NCBI GenBank assembly: GCA_041725895.1
Contig: JBGRQA010000012.1
Span: forward strand, 62,001-126,000
Length of the DNA stretch: 64,000 nucleotides
Direction: 5' to 3'
DNA from: JBGRQA01 sp041725895
GTDB taxonomy: Bacteria; Bacteroidota; Bacteroidia; Bacteroidales; Marinifilaceae
Positions 27,222-37,713 of this stretch are shown here, one piece after another. The translations under genes were made by a program, and so were the position numbers. The notes under the pieces are model-generated. The model had not been told where the DNA came from and ran no database searches. It saw nothing but the letters and a program-made list of their open reading frames with translations. The first letter of the stretch is position 1; each line of letters begins with the position of its first letter.

Positions 27222-27686
27222 CTACTTGCTCTCAAACTTCAACTTAAGATTTCGATCGTACATGATAATACTACCAGCTACAGATACATTCACACTTAAT
27301 GGAGTGTCGAACTTCACCAGGTGATGCGATTTATCAATTGCATTCTTTGTTAAGCCATTGTCCTCCGCACCTAAGAGGTAAACGCAGCGACGTGGATGCG
27401 CAAACTCCTCCAGGGGTACGGCTGTATCGTCCAACTCCACTCCCACCAGCACAGCTCCCTTGGGCAGATGTTTGTAAAAATCGTCAAAGTTCTCGTAATG
27501 AAAATAGGGCATAGCTCCGGTTGCCTTGTGGGTATCACAGGCTTGCTTTGCATAGCGCTTGCCTACCGTAAATATAAAACTTGCCCCCATATTCTGAGCA
27601 GACCGCCACAATACACCCAAATTCTCAGGAGTTTTGCCGTTTTGTATGCCTATGCCGAAGAAACCTTGTTCCAGTGTATCTATCAT
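27222..27686 (-). CDS. SpoU/TrmH-family RNA 2'-O-methyltransferase
   Basis: 154 residues from the ATG at 27686. SPOUT-fold signatures: FGIGIQNGKTPENLGVLWRS (motif 1, with the catalytic Arg in LWRSA), then VYLLGAEDNGLTKNAID (motif 2) and PLSVNVSVAGSIIMYD (motif 3, S-adenosylmethionine knot). The family methylates ribose 2'-OH in rRNA or tRNA. It is short, lacking any N-terminal RNA-binding domain, like TrmL-type enzymes, though the exact substrate cannot be named. An extended frame to 27755 begins with less typical residues, so I prefer this start. Confidence 0.88.
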   Translation of the reverse strand: MIDTLEQGFFGIGIQNGKTPENLGVLWRSAQNMGASFIFTVGKRYAKQACDTHKATGAMPYFHYENFDDFYKHLPKGAVLVGVELDDTAVPLEEFAHPRRCVYLLGAEDNGLTKNAIDKSHHLVKFDTPLSVNVSVAGSIIMYDRNLKLKFESK

Positions 27687-27972
27687 GAGATTAGTTACAT
27701 TTTTAATTCGAAGGGGCAAATATAGGGGATTTATAGTGAAACAGATTCTCTTCACGAAATTGTTTTAGGAATGTCCAAAATGATACTCTAGGAGCTATTT
27801 CCAATAAGCGATACGGGGGTGGGCTATCAATTGGGTACAGATCCACCTATATCCCCAGACCATTTCCCCTTTTAGGATAGCGCAGAAGCAAAATGGATAG
27901 TTATCCGGGAAAGGCCAACAAAGGAATACCTAAAAATCTTCTAACGAAACAGACCGTCTAGAAAGCCCCTAA

Positions 27973-28512
27973 TCAGGCAAAGAACCCCCAAATCAAGGAC
28001 AAGGAAAGATACTTCAACCCCAAACCCAGAAATGAGAAAATCAGGGCATCCTTTATGCTGTATTTCAACATACCTGCTGTCAACAGAATAACGGGTGAGG
28101 AAAGCGGAAGAAAATTGAAAACGAAAATGGCGATATTCCCATATTTCCTGATTCGAGCTTCAGCTTTGGCATAATGCTTTCTCCCAATCAAATGATCAAT
28201 AAACTGGGTACTAAAAGAGTAACCGATAATATAATCAATGGATTGTGATATCAATGCAGTTCCGAAGGCAACAATATTAAGCATCCAAAGGTTTTCTCCC
28301 ACTGTCAGGTAGTAAAAGAATGCCAATTCTACGGGCATAAGGAGAAAGAAAAGATAGCCGGCAAGGTTAACAATCGCAAAGGATAACAATCCCTGACCCC
28401 TGGAACCATAATAGATGTCCTGCCCTATGGTTAGGGAAGCAATCATTATTGCCATTGTGGCAAGCAGAATCAGAATAAAAAAGCGTTTTATATTAAACTG
28501 TGAGTAATTCAT
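27973..28512 (-). CDS. VTT (DedA-like) membrane protein
   Basis: 179 residues with about five hydrophobic segments. The central IIGYSFSTQFIDHLIGRKHY and RKYGNIAIFVFNFLPLSSP match the VTT/SNARE-associated pattern, including the re-entrant F-x-P loop. DedA-type proteins are inner-membrane flippases or transporters, some linked to undecaprenyl phosphate or phospholipid scrambling. It is monocistronic, convergent with nothing close. Substrate cannot be inferred here. Confidence 0.8.
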   Translation of the reverse strand: MNYSQFNIKRFFILILLATMAIMIASLTIGQDIYYGSRGQGLLSFAIVNLAGYLFFLLMPVELAFFYYLTVGENLWMLNIVAFGTALISQSIDYIIGYSFSTQFIDHLIGRKHYAKAEARIRKYGNIAIFVFNFLPLSSPVILLTAGMLKYSIKDALIFSFLGLGLKYLSLSLIWGFFA

Positions 28513-29311
28513 TTACCTTAAGAATGCTTGTATTAAATATACTTGGTTTTTACAACATATGCATTCTTGTAGGAAAGAAAAGTGAGTTGAATCATTCTGA
28601 ATTTTAAATTCTTTCTGTTCCAATAAATTGAAAACAGGCAATAATTGAAAAACGGAAACACAAACTAACTGCCACCCAAAAGTACTGTCTCTGCTGTGAA
28701 CTTCATTTCAACTGGAGATATACAGGCCCTAAACGCATTCTATTGAAAGCCGAATAAAAGGGGATCACCCCAATGATTCAAGTCCGGAATCATTCGAGAG
28801 CATACCGAAACCACGAAATAAAAACTATTTCCTGTTTTTAAATATATTTCCAATCATAGATGGAAATACGTTCCAATTCAAGCAGAACAAACAAAAACCC
28901 TCACCCCTTAACAATCACCCTCTTAACCAACACCATCCCAACATAACCAAGCCATATATTTTACAAAATTTCTTGCCACTAATAATTTCTAACAGCCAAT
29001 GCTATCACAATACAATATACATTTGCTTGGGATGTACCTTGTATTACTAGGTAATCTTTCTATATTTGCCTCTGCATTGAGATTTGAATGCTGTATACCT
29101 GCAGTAAATACTGTGAAGAAGTATGCAATCGATGGAGATCTCTAATCGAAAAGGGTCTTCCCGAGGATGCCATTCTACTCTTTCTGAAGAGATGTACATT
29201 TTCCGGAACGTAGTTGGGCATCAAAAATCGAAAAAGATATAAGAACAAGAACTTTTGATAAAGGATGTGTTCGACTGAATATAAATAGATGTCATCAAAA
29301 TAATACCCATC
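28513..29311. other. Intergenic region upstream of glpABC
   Basis: About 800 bases without a credible gene, holding the promoter at 29039-29068 and a ~240-base leader before glpA. AT-rich in its left half. No riboswitch pattern recognised in the leader. Confidence 0.5.
29039..29068 (+). promoter_or_regulatory. Bacteroidota-type promoter for glpABC
   Basis: TTG at 29039-29041 and TATATTTG at 29061-29068 match the -33/-7 consensus with 19 bases between them, the expected spacing. Places transcription start near 29075, leaving a long 5' leader. Confidence 0.6.
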
Positions 29312-30937
29312 ATGAACAACAACAAATCCAAAGAGTATGATGTGATCATCATCGGAGGGGGAGCCACTGGTGCGGGCACTGCACGAGATTGTGCTATGCG
29401 GGGTCTGAGTGTTTTACTTGTGGAGCGTCATGATTTTGCCACTGGAGCCACAGGACGAAATCATGGTTTGCTGCATAGCGGTGCACGATATGCCGTGACG
29501 GACCAGGAGTCCGCTTCAGAATGTATCAAAGAGAATATGATTTTGCGCCGTATCGCCAGCCATTGTGTGGAAGAAAACGATGGATTATTTATTACTCTTC
29601 CGGATGACGACATCTCCTTTCAGTCTCAATTTGTTGATGCCTGCAGCACTGCAGGGATCAATACTGAAATTATCGATCCGAAACTAGCTCGCCGAATGGA
29701 ACCTTCAGTGAATCCTGATTTAATCGGTGCGGTGAAAGTACCTGATGGTTCGGTGGATCCTTTTCGCCTGACCCTGTCCAACGCGCTGGATGCCAAAATT
29801 AATGGCGCCGACCTGCTAACGCAACACGAGGTAACGGGGATCATCCGTGAACAGGAGCGAGTTGTAGGTGTTGACCTATTCAATCACGAAACCAAAGAGA
29901 ATGTAAAATATTACGGCAAACTAATTGTGAATGCCAGTGGTATTTGGGGACACCATATTGCCAATCTTGCAGGCGTTTCTGTCAATATGTTTCCAGCCAA
30001 AGGCTCCTTACTAATTTTTGGGCACCGGGTTAATAAGATGGTACTTAACCGATGTAGAAAACCCGCCAATGCCGATATTCTGGTACCGGGAGATACAATC
30101 TGCCTGATTGGAACCACATCCGAACGTATCCCTTACGATCAAATTGATAATATGTTCGTATCCAAGGAAGATGTAGATGTACTTATCCGCGAGGGAGTGA
30201 AACTATCTCCATCTCTGGCCACCACTCGAATTCTCAGGGCCTATGCTGGTGTTCGTCCTTTGGTTGCTGCTGATAACGACCCCTCAGGACGAAGTATTTC
30301 CCGTGGAATTGTACTATTGGATCATGAAGAGCGTGACGGGCTTTCCGGATTTATCACAATAACCGGGGGCAAACTGATGACTTACCGTCTGATGGCCGAA
30401 TGGGCCACTGATTTAATCTGCAAAAAACTCTCGGTTGAGAAACAGTGTACCACGGCTGACAAGCCCTTACCCGGATCTGAACAAGATGAATTCTCGATGA
30501 AGAATGCCACGCAAAAAGTCTATTCGGGTTTTAGCATTTCTCAAAAATCGGCACAGGACCGTCATGGTTCCCTTGCTCAAAATATTACCACAGGAGACAG
30601 CCACGAAGATTCATTGGTCTGTGAATGCGAAGGTGTATCAGTAGGTGAAGTGAAATACGCGATTAATGAATTGCATGTAAACAATCTTATCGACTTGCGT
30701 CGCCGTACTCGTGTGGGTATGGGAACATGCCAGGGGGAATTGTGCGCTTGCCGTGCAGCGGGTCTCCTTTGCCAATCCATGGAAGAACCAGGAAAGGCAA
30801 AAGATGATTTGGCCAATTTCCTTCAGGAGAGATGGAAGGGAATGTCCCCTATCGCCTGGGGCGAGACAATCAATGAGGTTCAGTTTACCTCATGGATTTA
30901 TGAAGGGATATATGGATTAAAACCAGACAACAATTAA
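29312..30937 (+). CDS. glpA: Anaerobic glycerol-3-phosphate dehydrogenase subunit A
   Basis: 541 residues, the usual length. FAD-binding DVIIIGGGATGAGTARDCAM at the N-terminus with GRNHGLLHSGARYAV, the substrate-domain block TGGKLMTYRLMAEW, and a C-terminal BFD-like [2Fe-2S] domain (VCECEGVSVGEV, then GTCQGELCACR). Oxidises sn-glycerol-3-phosphate to DHAP under anaerobiosis; GlpA and GlpB form the catalytic dimer, anchored and re-oxidised through GlpC. First gene of a three-gene operon behind a well-formed promoter. No glycerol kinase or transporter is adjacent, so the substrate may come from phospholipid turnover or from genes elsewhere. Confidence 0.95.
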   Translation: MNNNKSKEYDVIIIGGGATGAGTARDCAMRGLSVLLVERHDFATGATGRNHGLLHSGARYAVTDQESASECIKENMILRRIASHCVEENDGLFITLPDDDISFQSQFVDACSTAGINTEIIDPKLARRMEPSVNPDLIGAVKVPDGSVDPFRLTLSNALDAKINGADLLTQHEVTGIIREQERVVGVDLFNHETKENVKYYGKLIVNASGIWGHHIANLAGVSVNMFPAKGSLLIFGHRVNKMVLNRCRKPANADILVPGDTICLIGTTSERIPYDQIDNMFVSKEDVDVLIREGVKLSPSLATTRILRAYAGVRPLVAADNDPSGRSISRGIVLLDHEERDGLSGFITITGGKLMTYRLMAEWATDLICKKLSVEKQCTTADKPLPGSEQDEFSMKNATQKVYSGFSISQKSAQDRHGSLAQNITTGDSHEDSLVCECEGVSVGEVKYAINELHVNNLIDLRRRTRVGMGTCQGELCACRAAGLLCQSMEEPGKAKDDLANFLQERWKGMSPIAWGETINEVQFTSWIYEGIYGLKPDNN

Positions 30938-30949
30938 GCAAGGAGTACT

Positions 30950-32191
30950 ATGAAATTCGATAGCATCATTATAGGAGGTGGGTTGAGTGGACTCACATGT
31001 GGAATCAAATTAGCAGAACAGGGTCGAAAGTGTGCGATTGTATCATCCGGACAAAGTGCAATCCACTTTTTCTCGGGTTCATTCGATTTACTTGGCCAAG
31101 TAGACGGGCAAGAAGTGAAAAATCCGATGGAGAGCATGATAACACTACCTGATACACATCCCTACCAGCGTGTTGGGTTAGAGAATATCTCCCGTTTGGC
31201 TGCAGAAACCCCGCAACTTTTGGAACGTGCCGGTTTGAAGTTTTCGGGTCATCCTGATCAAAACCACTATGTATTAACCCCAATGGGAACCATGAAACCA
31301 ACATGGTTGACATTGGATGATTTCACCCGTTTCGAACAGAATGACTCCCTCCCCTGGAAACAAACTGTAATTATAAATTTTAGTGGTTTTCTGGATTTTC
31401 ACACACTGTTTATTCAGGATGGACTAAAGAAATTGGGTGTAAAGGCGCAAATCAAAAACATTGCCATGAAGGAATTTGAGGCAATTCGCCGCAACCCCAG
31501 TGAAATGCGTTCTACAAATATTGCAAAAGTATTCGACCAGGGGGATGCATTGGATGAATTTGTAAAAAAGGTAAATATACTCAGCGAAGGTGCAGAAGTA
31601 GTAATCCTGCCGGCCGTATTCGGTTTGTTTACCAAAGATGTTGCTGATGAACTAAAAGCCAAAGTGAATAAACCCGTGGTATTACTACCGGCCATACCTA
31701 CATCAACTCCTGGTATCCGTAGCCAGATATTGCTTCGTCAACGCTTTCAGGATTTGGGCGGAACTTACCTGTTGGGTGATATCGTGAACGAAGGAACTTT
31801 TAAAAATAACCGACTGGTAGGTATTCAGACCAACAACCATGGAGATATCAAATTCGAGGCGGATCAATTTGTTTTGGCAAGTGGTAGCTTCTACAGCAAA
31901 GGAATTGTAGCAAATCATGACAAGCTATACGAACCGATTTTTGGACTGGATGTGGATGGTAATGCAGATCGTGCGCAATGGTTCGACGAGAAATTCTTTA
32001 ACGATCAACCATACATGCATTATGGGGTCAAAACCGACAAGCATTTCCGGGCATTGTTGAAGGGTGAGCCCATAGAGAATTTATATGTAGCAGGTTCGGT
32101 CCTGGGAGGGGCCAATGCCCTTAAGGAAGGCAGTGGAGCCGGCATCAGTTTACTTACCTCGCTCCATGTAGCTGAGCAAATTTTAGCTTGA
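30950..32191 (+). CDS. glpB: Anaerobic glycerol-3-phosphate dehydrogenase subunit B
   Basis: 413 residues. N-terminal flavin-binding SIIIGGGLSGLTCGIKLA and typical GlpB blocks: IHFFSGSFDLLG, LPAVFGLFTKDVADEL, GSVLGGANALKEGSGAGIS. GlpB binds FMN/FAD and pairs with GlpA to pass electrons to GlpC. It starts 12 bases after glpA with AAGGAG upstream of the ATG, so translation is well supported. 51 bases separate it from glpC. Confidence 0.95.
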   Translation: MKFDSIIIGGGLSGLTCGIKLAEQGRKCAIVSSGQSAIHFFSGSFDLLGQVDGQEVKNPMESMITLPDTHPYQRVGLENISRLAAETPQLLERAGLKFSGHPDQNHYVLTPMGTMKPTWLTLDDFTRFEQNDSLPWKQTVIINFSGFLDFHTLFIQDGLKKLGVKAQIKNIAMKEFEAIRRNPSEMRSTNIAKVFDQGDALDEFVKKVNILSEGAEVVILPAVFGLFTKDVADELKAKVNKPVVLLPAIPTSTPGIRSQILLRQRFQDLGGTYLLGDIVNEGTFKNNRLVGIQTNNHGDIKFEADQFVLASGSFYSKGIVANHDKLYEPIFGLDVDGNADRAQWFDEKFFNDQPYMHYGVKTDKHFRALLKGEPIENLYVAGSVLGGANALKEGSGAGISLLTSLHVAEQILA

Positions 32192-32242
32192 GGCTAAAAG
32201 CAAACAGGTAAGGGCTAACGTCTAACAACTAATTTCAAACAG

Positions 32243-33502
32243 ATGCAAAAGGAAATATTTGAACCATATAATGTAAGCGAAAACAATTTTGAACAATGCG
32301 TAAAATGTACAGTTTGTACGGTCTACTGTCCTGTATTGGCTGTAAATCCTGATTACCCGGGGCCTAAACAATCGGGCCCTGATGGAGAACGATTGCGCTT
32401 AAAGGATCCAAACTTTTACGATGAGTCATTAAAATTATGCCTCAACTGTAAACGTTGTGAAGTAGCTTGTCCACACGGTGTAAAAATCGGGGATATCATT
32501 CAATTGGCCCGCATTAAATACAGTAAGAAAAAACCAAAACTAAGAGATAAAATCCTGGCCAACACTGACATTGTAGGTACCATGGCCAGCACATTTGCAC
32601 CAATCGTTAACACCACCGTGGCATTAAAACCGGTGCGACGTGTAATGGATAGCGTACTTAAAATAGATCACCATCGTATCTTCCCCAAATATGCAGGTAT
32701 GAGGTTCGAAACCTGGTACCGCAAATATGCTGAGAAGAAGCAAAACGATTTCAAGAAGCATGTAAGCTACTTCCATGGTTGTTACGTAAACTACAATTTC
32801 CCGCAGCTTGGTAAGGACCTGATCAAAATCATGAATGCAGCAGGTTATGGCGTGCATCTTCTGGAAAAAGAAAAATGCTGTGGAGTAGCTTTAATCTCGA
32901 ATGGTTTGATCAAACAGGCCACAAAGCAGGCTCGCCACAATGTTGAAGCCTTTAAGAAATCGATTGTAGACAAAAATATGCCGGTAATATCTACATCCTC
33001 AACATGTATATTCACCATTCGGGATGAGTACCCGCATCTTCTGGGTATAGAGAATGAGGAGATACGTGACGAAAGCGAGCTGGCTACCCGTTTCCTTTTC
33101 CGCTTAATCGATTCAGGCGAACTTAAACTCGCATTCAAGAAGGATTACAAGAAACGTATCGCTTATCATACGCCATGTCACATGGAGAAACTGGGTTGGT
33201 CCATTTATTCAACCTCACTCCTGAGAATGATTCCGGGCGTTGATTTTGTACCGTTAGAATCGCTTTGTTGCGGTATTTCGGGAACCTATGGATTTAAGAA
33301 AGAAAACTACAAAACGTCACAGGGAGTTGGTCAGCCCCTCTTCGACCAAATAAATAACGCAAATGCAGATTTTATAGCTACGGATTGCGAAACCTGTAAA
33401 TGGCAAATTGAGATGTCTACCCCAAGTAAGGTACAGCATCCTATTTCTATCCTCGCCGAAGCATTAGATGTGGACGCGACTATGAAGCTATGGCAAAAAT
33501 AG
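32243..33502 (+). CDS. glpC: Anaerobic glycerol-3-phosphate dehydrogenase subunit C (iron-sulfur membrane subunit)
   Basis: 419 residues. Two [4Fe-4S] motifs near the start: CVKCTVCTVYCPV and CLNCKRCEVACPHG. Two CCG domains follow (HGCYVNYNFPQLGKDLIKI with EKCCGVALISNG, and YHTPCHMEKLGW with SLCCGISGTYGFKK), as in heterodisulfide-reductase-type subunits. GlpC docks GlpAB at the membrane and reduces menaquinone. The operon ends in a strong terminator 67 bases downstream. Confidence 0.95.
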   Translation: MQKEIFEPYNVSENNFEQCVKCTVCTVYCPVLAVNPDYPGPKQSGPDGERLRLKDPNFYDESLKLCLNCKRCEVACPHGVKIGDIIQLARIKYSKKKPKLRDKILANTDIVGTMASTFAPIVNTTVALKPVRRVMDSVLKIDHHRIFPKYAGMRFETWYRKYAEKKQNDFKKHVSYFHGCYVNYNFPQLGKDLIKIMNAAGYGVHLLEKEKCCGVALISNGLIKQATKQARHNVEAFKKSIVDKNMPVISTSSTCIFTIRDEYPHLLGIENEEIRDESELATRFLFRLIDSGELKLAFKKDYKKRIAYHTPCHMEKLGWSIYSTSLLRMIPGVDFVPLESLCCGISGTYGFKKENYKTSQGVGQPLFDQINNANADFIATDCETCKWQIEMSTPSKVQHPISILAEALDVDATMKLWQK

Positions 33503-33568
33503 TTTGATAAACAGATTGTACTCGTTGTCCCTAAGGGAACAACGGGATGAATAGCTCAATATCCATAT

Positions 33569-33600
33569 AAAGGACCTGCACTGTCAGGTCCTTTGTATTT
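33569..33600 (+). terminator. Rho-independent terminator of glpABC
   Basis: 10-bp perfect stem AAAGGACCTG/CAGGTCCTTT (33569-33578 with 33585-33594), loop CACTGT, then GTATTTTT. Confidence 0.9.
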
Positions 33601-33725
33601 TTATCAGGATACGATTCCAGAGCAGCAGTGTCTAATTTTTTCAAAAGGGGAAAAATACTACCCCGAATGCTTGATTATACTAATAAAATGGTTTGTTTTG
33701 TAGTATAAAATCAAAAATATCTATC

Positions 33726-34241
33726 ATGGTGAGAAAATACCTTCGGCTGATAATTGCCGGAATTTTGTTGTTAGGAAGTGTAGGACTGTTTGTATATAGC
33801 TCAAGCTCAATGGGCGTTCTAATGGTTTTGATTGCCGGTCTGCTTGTTTTAACTCATTTCAAGAACGAAATGAACCTTGTTGCCTTTTATTATGTGAGAA
33901 AAAACAAGTTTGAGTCTGCAGGAAAAGTATTGGCCCGGGTGAAGCATCCCGAAAACATGATTAAAAGCCAGGAAGCATACCACTACTATCTTTCAGGATT
34001 GGTTGAATCTCAGAAAAACAGCATTTCAAAAGCTGAGAAACATTTCAAAAAAGCACTCTCTACAGGTCTTAGAATGAAAAACGATCAGGCAGTCGCAAAA
34101 TTGAATCTGTCCGGAATTGCCCTATCGCATCGAAACAAGAAACTGGCTACCTACTATTTGAAGGAAACCAAAAAGCTAGACAAGCAAAAACTTTTATCTG
34201 CACAAATCAAGGAAATTGAAGCTATGATGAAACGCATCTAA
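33726..34241 (+). CDS. Small membrane protein with TPR-like tail
   Basis: 171 residues from the ATG at 33726 (VRKYLRLIIAGILLLGS). Two close hydrophobic helices (about 6-23 and 27-44) form a hairpin in the inner membrane; the rest is helical and TPR-like (YHYYLSGLVESQKNSISKAE, AVAKLNLSGIALSHRNKKLA). No family name recognised. It is monocistronic with a terminator hairpin downstream at 34361-34416. Function unknown; TPR tails usually bind partner proteins. Confidence 0.75.
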   Translation: MVRKYLRLIIAGILLLGSVGLFVYSSSSMGVLMVLIAGLLVLTHFKNEMNLVAFYYVRKNKFESAGKVLARVKHPENMIKSQEAYHYYLSGLVESQKNSISKAEKHFKKALSTGLRMKNDQAVAKLNLSGIALSHRNKKLATYYLKETKKLDKQKLLSAQIKEIEAMMKRI

Positions 34242-34360
34242 GCCTTCTAGCCTGAAATTGAGATGTTTTTACCCACAATGTTCCGGCAAGGCTTTTTCCA
34301 TAAAATTTGAAGAACCGGAACAACTTGTACAATAGAAGCATCAGAATATAAACTTAAAAA

Positions 34361-34416
34361 AATCCCGTTCGTAACACTCCCATTTTTTTTTGGATTTGAG
34401 TGCTACAAACGGGATT
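34361..34416 (+). terminator. Long hairpin terminator
   Basis: 9-bp outer stem AATCCCGTT/AACGGGATT (34361-34369 with 34408-34416) plus an inner CACTC/GAGTG pairing and a T-rich loop, followed by CTTTATTT. Could act on both strands. Confidence 0.75.
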
Positions 34417-34615
34417 CTTTATTTCCTATAATGGATATGGGTATTTTGCCATACAACAATGTATGACAATGCCAAATACAGCAACAAACGGCTGAATACT
34501 CAAAATTTATAGCCCCTGTGATTCAATTCCCAATCTCAATTATTGGATCAAAACAAAAGACATGAAGAATACTATTGAATTGGCAGAGTGATCTAAAAAC
34601 CCTGTTTCACTGCAC

Positions 34616-37441
34616 CTACACAAGCTTCTCTCTATCCAATGGAATAGTAAAATGGAATGTGGATCCTTTCCCTAATTGCGACTCCACCCAAAGCTCTCCG
34701 CCTAGCAGTTTCACAATCTCCTTCGAAATCGATAAGCCCAGCCCGTTGCCTCCATAACTTCTGGTGTAATGATCCTCTACTTGACGAAAACGATCAAAAA
34801 TGATCCTATGATGCTCCGGCGCAATTCCAATCCCCGTATCCTTTATCGAAAACAATAAATACATACCTCTACATTCCGTAGTAATGGTAATGCCTCCCTG
34901 GCTGGTATATTTTATGGCATTCTTTATCAGATTGTCCAACACCTGTCGAATCCGCTGCCGGTCGCTTATGCACTTGCTGGATTTGCATAATTTGGTTTCT
35001 CTACACAATAGCAAACCACTCTTCAAACATTCCGGCCGATGAAACTGAACAACTTCCCTTATCAAATCATCAACAAAAAATTCAGTCATCTCAACACTCA
35101 TCTTTCCTGCTTCAATCTGAGATATTTTCACCAAATCGTTAATGATCATCATCAACTGCTCACCAGATTCGTGAATCACATTCACAAAGTCTCTCCTTTC
35201 CTCTTCAGAAATATCTTCCTCCGTCAACAATTTTGTAAAGCCGAGAATTCCATTTAAAGGAGTTCTAACCTCGTGGCTTAAGTTGGCCAAAAATGCGGTC
35301 TTTAAGCGATCACTCTCCTCAGCCTTACTTTTGGCTTTTCGAAGTTCCAGTTCAATCTTCTTCCGTTCAGTAATATCCTTACCTACCTTAATGAAGCTAA
35401 TCGTGAGTCCTTCATTGTTTATGATAGGTGCAATAATGGCACTTTCCCAATAGTGACTGCCATCTTTTTTCCGATTGTAAATCTCTCCTTCCCATTTTCT
35501 ACCTGCTAAAATGGTTTGCCAAAGGTCCCGGTAAATGGAATTGGATTGCTTACCCGATTTTACAATCCTTGGATTTTGGCCCAACAACTCCTCAAAGGTA
35601 TATCCGGTCAATTCACAATTCGTAGGGTTTGAATACTCAATATTACCTTCCACATCGGTAATCACAACAGAGGCTGGACTTTGTTCTACTGCTTTCGAAA
35701 GTTTTAATGTTTCCTTAAGTGCATTCTTCTTGTCGGTTATGTCATGTACAATACAATGTAAAATAGTTTTTCCCTTCTCCTCTATTAAGCCGGTATAAAC
35801 TTCTATATCCCTAAATTCTCCTGATGCGAGTCGATGTTTAAATTCAAAATAATTCTTATTTTCATTCCGGGCCAAACGTAGCTGTTCTTTTATTACTTCT
35901 TTACCATAGGAACTAATCAAGTCAAGATCCATGGACAAAAACTCATCCCTTGAATACCCCGTATATTTGAAGACTGCTTTATTTGCATCCAAAATCGCTC
36001 CATTTTCGGGATCAATCAATACCATTAAGGAACTACTATTATCGAAAATAGCCTTATGACGTTTTTCACTGGCCTCCACTTCCTGCCTGGCAAGAACACT
36101 CTCTGTAATATCATAACAGGTAAAAGCAATTAAATTGTTATCGATAGGAAAAACATTGATGGAGTAGTATTTTGATAGAAATGGATAATAGTTTTCGAAT
36201 CGCATCCCCTTCTGATTCTCAACAACCGTTTTAAAATGTTTAATGAAGGCATCATGGGTTTCAGGAAAAACTTCAAAATGCGTTTTCCCAATCATATCTT
36301 GACTTTTGGCACCGATAATCTTTTCGTTGACAGGATTCATATCCACATACCTCAGATCAACCAATTCCCCCTTTGCATTACAAATAGGCTCAAAAATTAC
36401 AATCCCTGCCTCAATGGAATTGAAAAAGGATTTATAACGCAATTCGCTTGTCTCTATTTTTTCCTTTAAAAAAACCTGATCTGAGATATCAAAAAAGTTA
36501 ACACAGAATGAACCATCCCCCATAGGAAATGCATTAATAGAAAAATGCATCGAAACCGGAGGGTAAAAGGTTTCAAAATTGACGGTTCGATTCTCTTTTA
36601 CAACTGGCTGAACTGTTTGAAATAATCCGGGATCGGTGGTTGGGAAAAAGTCCAAAACACTTTTACCTACAACATCCTCTTTTTTAAGACCAATTAACTT
36701 CTCATGTATGGGATTCATGTCAAGATATATGGCATCAATCAACTCCTCATTGGCACCATAAACCGGTAGAAACAATACAACTGCCGAACTCATTTTGGAC
36801 ACAAGTGTGCTATATTTCAATTCAGTTTGCCGCAATCTTGACTTCAATTCTTTTCGGGAAGTTTGTTCCTGGTTCAATTCCTTTTTTAGATCCTGCAAAA
36901 CTTGTTTTCCATCATCAATGCTTTGAAGTTGCTCCCGAACTTTCTCTTCCAACTGCAAGCTCTTACTTTCGAATGCAAGGAAACCAGCAACGTCCAATTC
37001 AATGATTTCCTTTATCTGCAACAAGAGATTTTCAATATCCTGGCTAAATGTATTCTCCTTACGATCCAACACACATAGAGTTCCGAAAACTGTTCCGTCC
37101 GGCATAAAAATTGGATACCCCAAATAGGCAATCATTCCCAATTTAATATCCGGATTGTTTCTCCATCTCTTATCCTTTAAGGCATTCGGAATTAACAACT
37201 TGCTACGTGTGTTTATAACAGTCTCACAATAAAGTCCATCTAATTTCTCTATACTACCCCGAATGTATGGATTAGAAAACTCTTCACTACTAGCAAAAAC
37301 TTCGATCACATGCCCCTTTTTCTTCATTATAAGAGTTGCTGGCAAATCAAAAGTTTTACCTATCAAGTCCAATAGCTTTTGCCATTTATCAAGAATCGAA
37401 GAAGTTAAAACTAAATTGGGAGCGGTATCTGTCCTTAGCAT
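34616..37441 (-). CDS. Cytoplasmic sensor histidine kinase, GAF plus four PAS domains
   Basis: 941 residues, no membrane helix. GAF at about 15-155 (LGYPIFMPDGTVFGTLCVLD), a coiled coil at 160-205, PAS domains at about 210-325, 330-445, 450-565 and 570-690 (for example ITDVEGNIEYSNPTNCELTG), HisKA with FLANLSHEVRTPLNGILGF near 720, and HATPase with NAIKYTSQGG, DTGIGI and GNGLGLSI. GAF domains of this type often bind heme, flavin or cyclic nucleotides; ligand not inferable. The first two PAS domains share KSVLDFFPTTD/KTHFEVFPETHD blocks and so are an internal duplication. No response regulator nearby. Confidence 0.92.
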   Translation of the reverse strand: MLRTDTAPNLVLTSSILDKWQKLLDLIGKTFDLPATLIMKKKGHVIEVFASSEEFSNPYIRGSIEKLDGLYCETVINTRSKLLIPNALKDKRWRNNPDIKLGMIAYLGYPIFMPDGTVFGTLCVLDRKENTFSQDIENLLLQIKEIIELDVAGFLAFESKSLQLEEKVREQLQSIDDGKQVLQDLKKELNQEQTSRKELKSRLRQTELKYSTLVSKMSSAVVLFLPVYGANEELIDAIYLDMNPIHEKLIGLKKEDVVGKSVLDFFPTTDPGLFQTVQPVVKENRTVNFETFYPPVSMHFSINAFPMGDGSFCVNFFDISDQVFLKEKIETSELRYKSFFNSIEAGIVIFEPICNAKGELVDLRYVDMNPVNEKIIGAKSQDMIGKTHFEVFPETHDAFIKHFKTVVENQKGMRFENYYPFLSKYYSINVFPIDNNLIAFTCYDITESVLARQEVEASEKRHKAIFDNSSSLMVLIDPENGAILDANKAVFKYTGYSRDEFLSMDLDLISSYGKEVIKEQLRLARNENKNYFEFKHRLASGEFRDIEVYTGLIEEKGKTILHCIVHDITDKKNALKETLKLSKAVEQSPASVVITDVEGNIEYSNPTNCELTGYTFEELLGQNPRIVKSGKQSNSIYRDLWQTILAGRKWEGEIYNRKKDGSHYWESAIIAPIINNEGLTISFIKVGKDITERKKIELELRKAKSKAEESDRLKTAFLANLSHEVRTPLNGILGFTKLLTEEDISEEERRDFVNVIHESGEQLMMIINDLVKISQIEAGKMSVEMTEFFVDDLIREVVQFHRPECLKSGLLLCRETKLCKSSKCISDRQRIRQVLDNLIKNAIKYTSQGGITITTECRGMYLLFSIKDTGIGIAPEHHRIIFDRFRQVEDHYTRSYGGNGLGLSISKEIVKLLGGELWVESQLGKGSTFHFTIPLDREKLV

Positions 37442-37682
37442 ATACTATTTGAATAGTTAAAAAAATATATACTATAATTGTTTTATTTTGTTACATTGAA
37501 TTTGTTCAAAATGATCAGTTCTTCCCAATTGGAATAAGAACCAGGACACAAACAACTGAACCACATCCCATAGCACTTCTACCTATAATAAATATAAATT
37601 ACGAACCCCGAAAAATAGCAACAGATAAAACCTTGCTTAGAAAATAAATCCTAAGTCAGTTCTGATATTTGCTTTAGTATGT

Positions 37683-37690
37683 TAAATTTG
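37683..37690 (+). promoter_or_regulatory. Possible -7 element upstream of the DUF4268 gene
   Basis: TAAATTTG fits TAnnTTTG and lies 23 bases before the ATG; a good -33 partner is missing, so support is partial. Confidence 0.3.
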
Positions 37691-37713
37691 AACTTTCTCA
37701 AAATAAAACACCA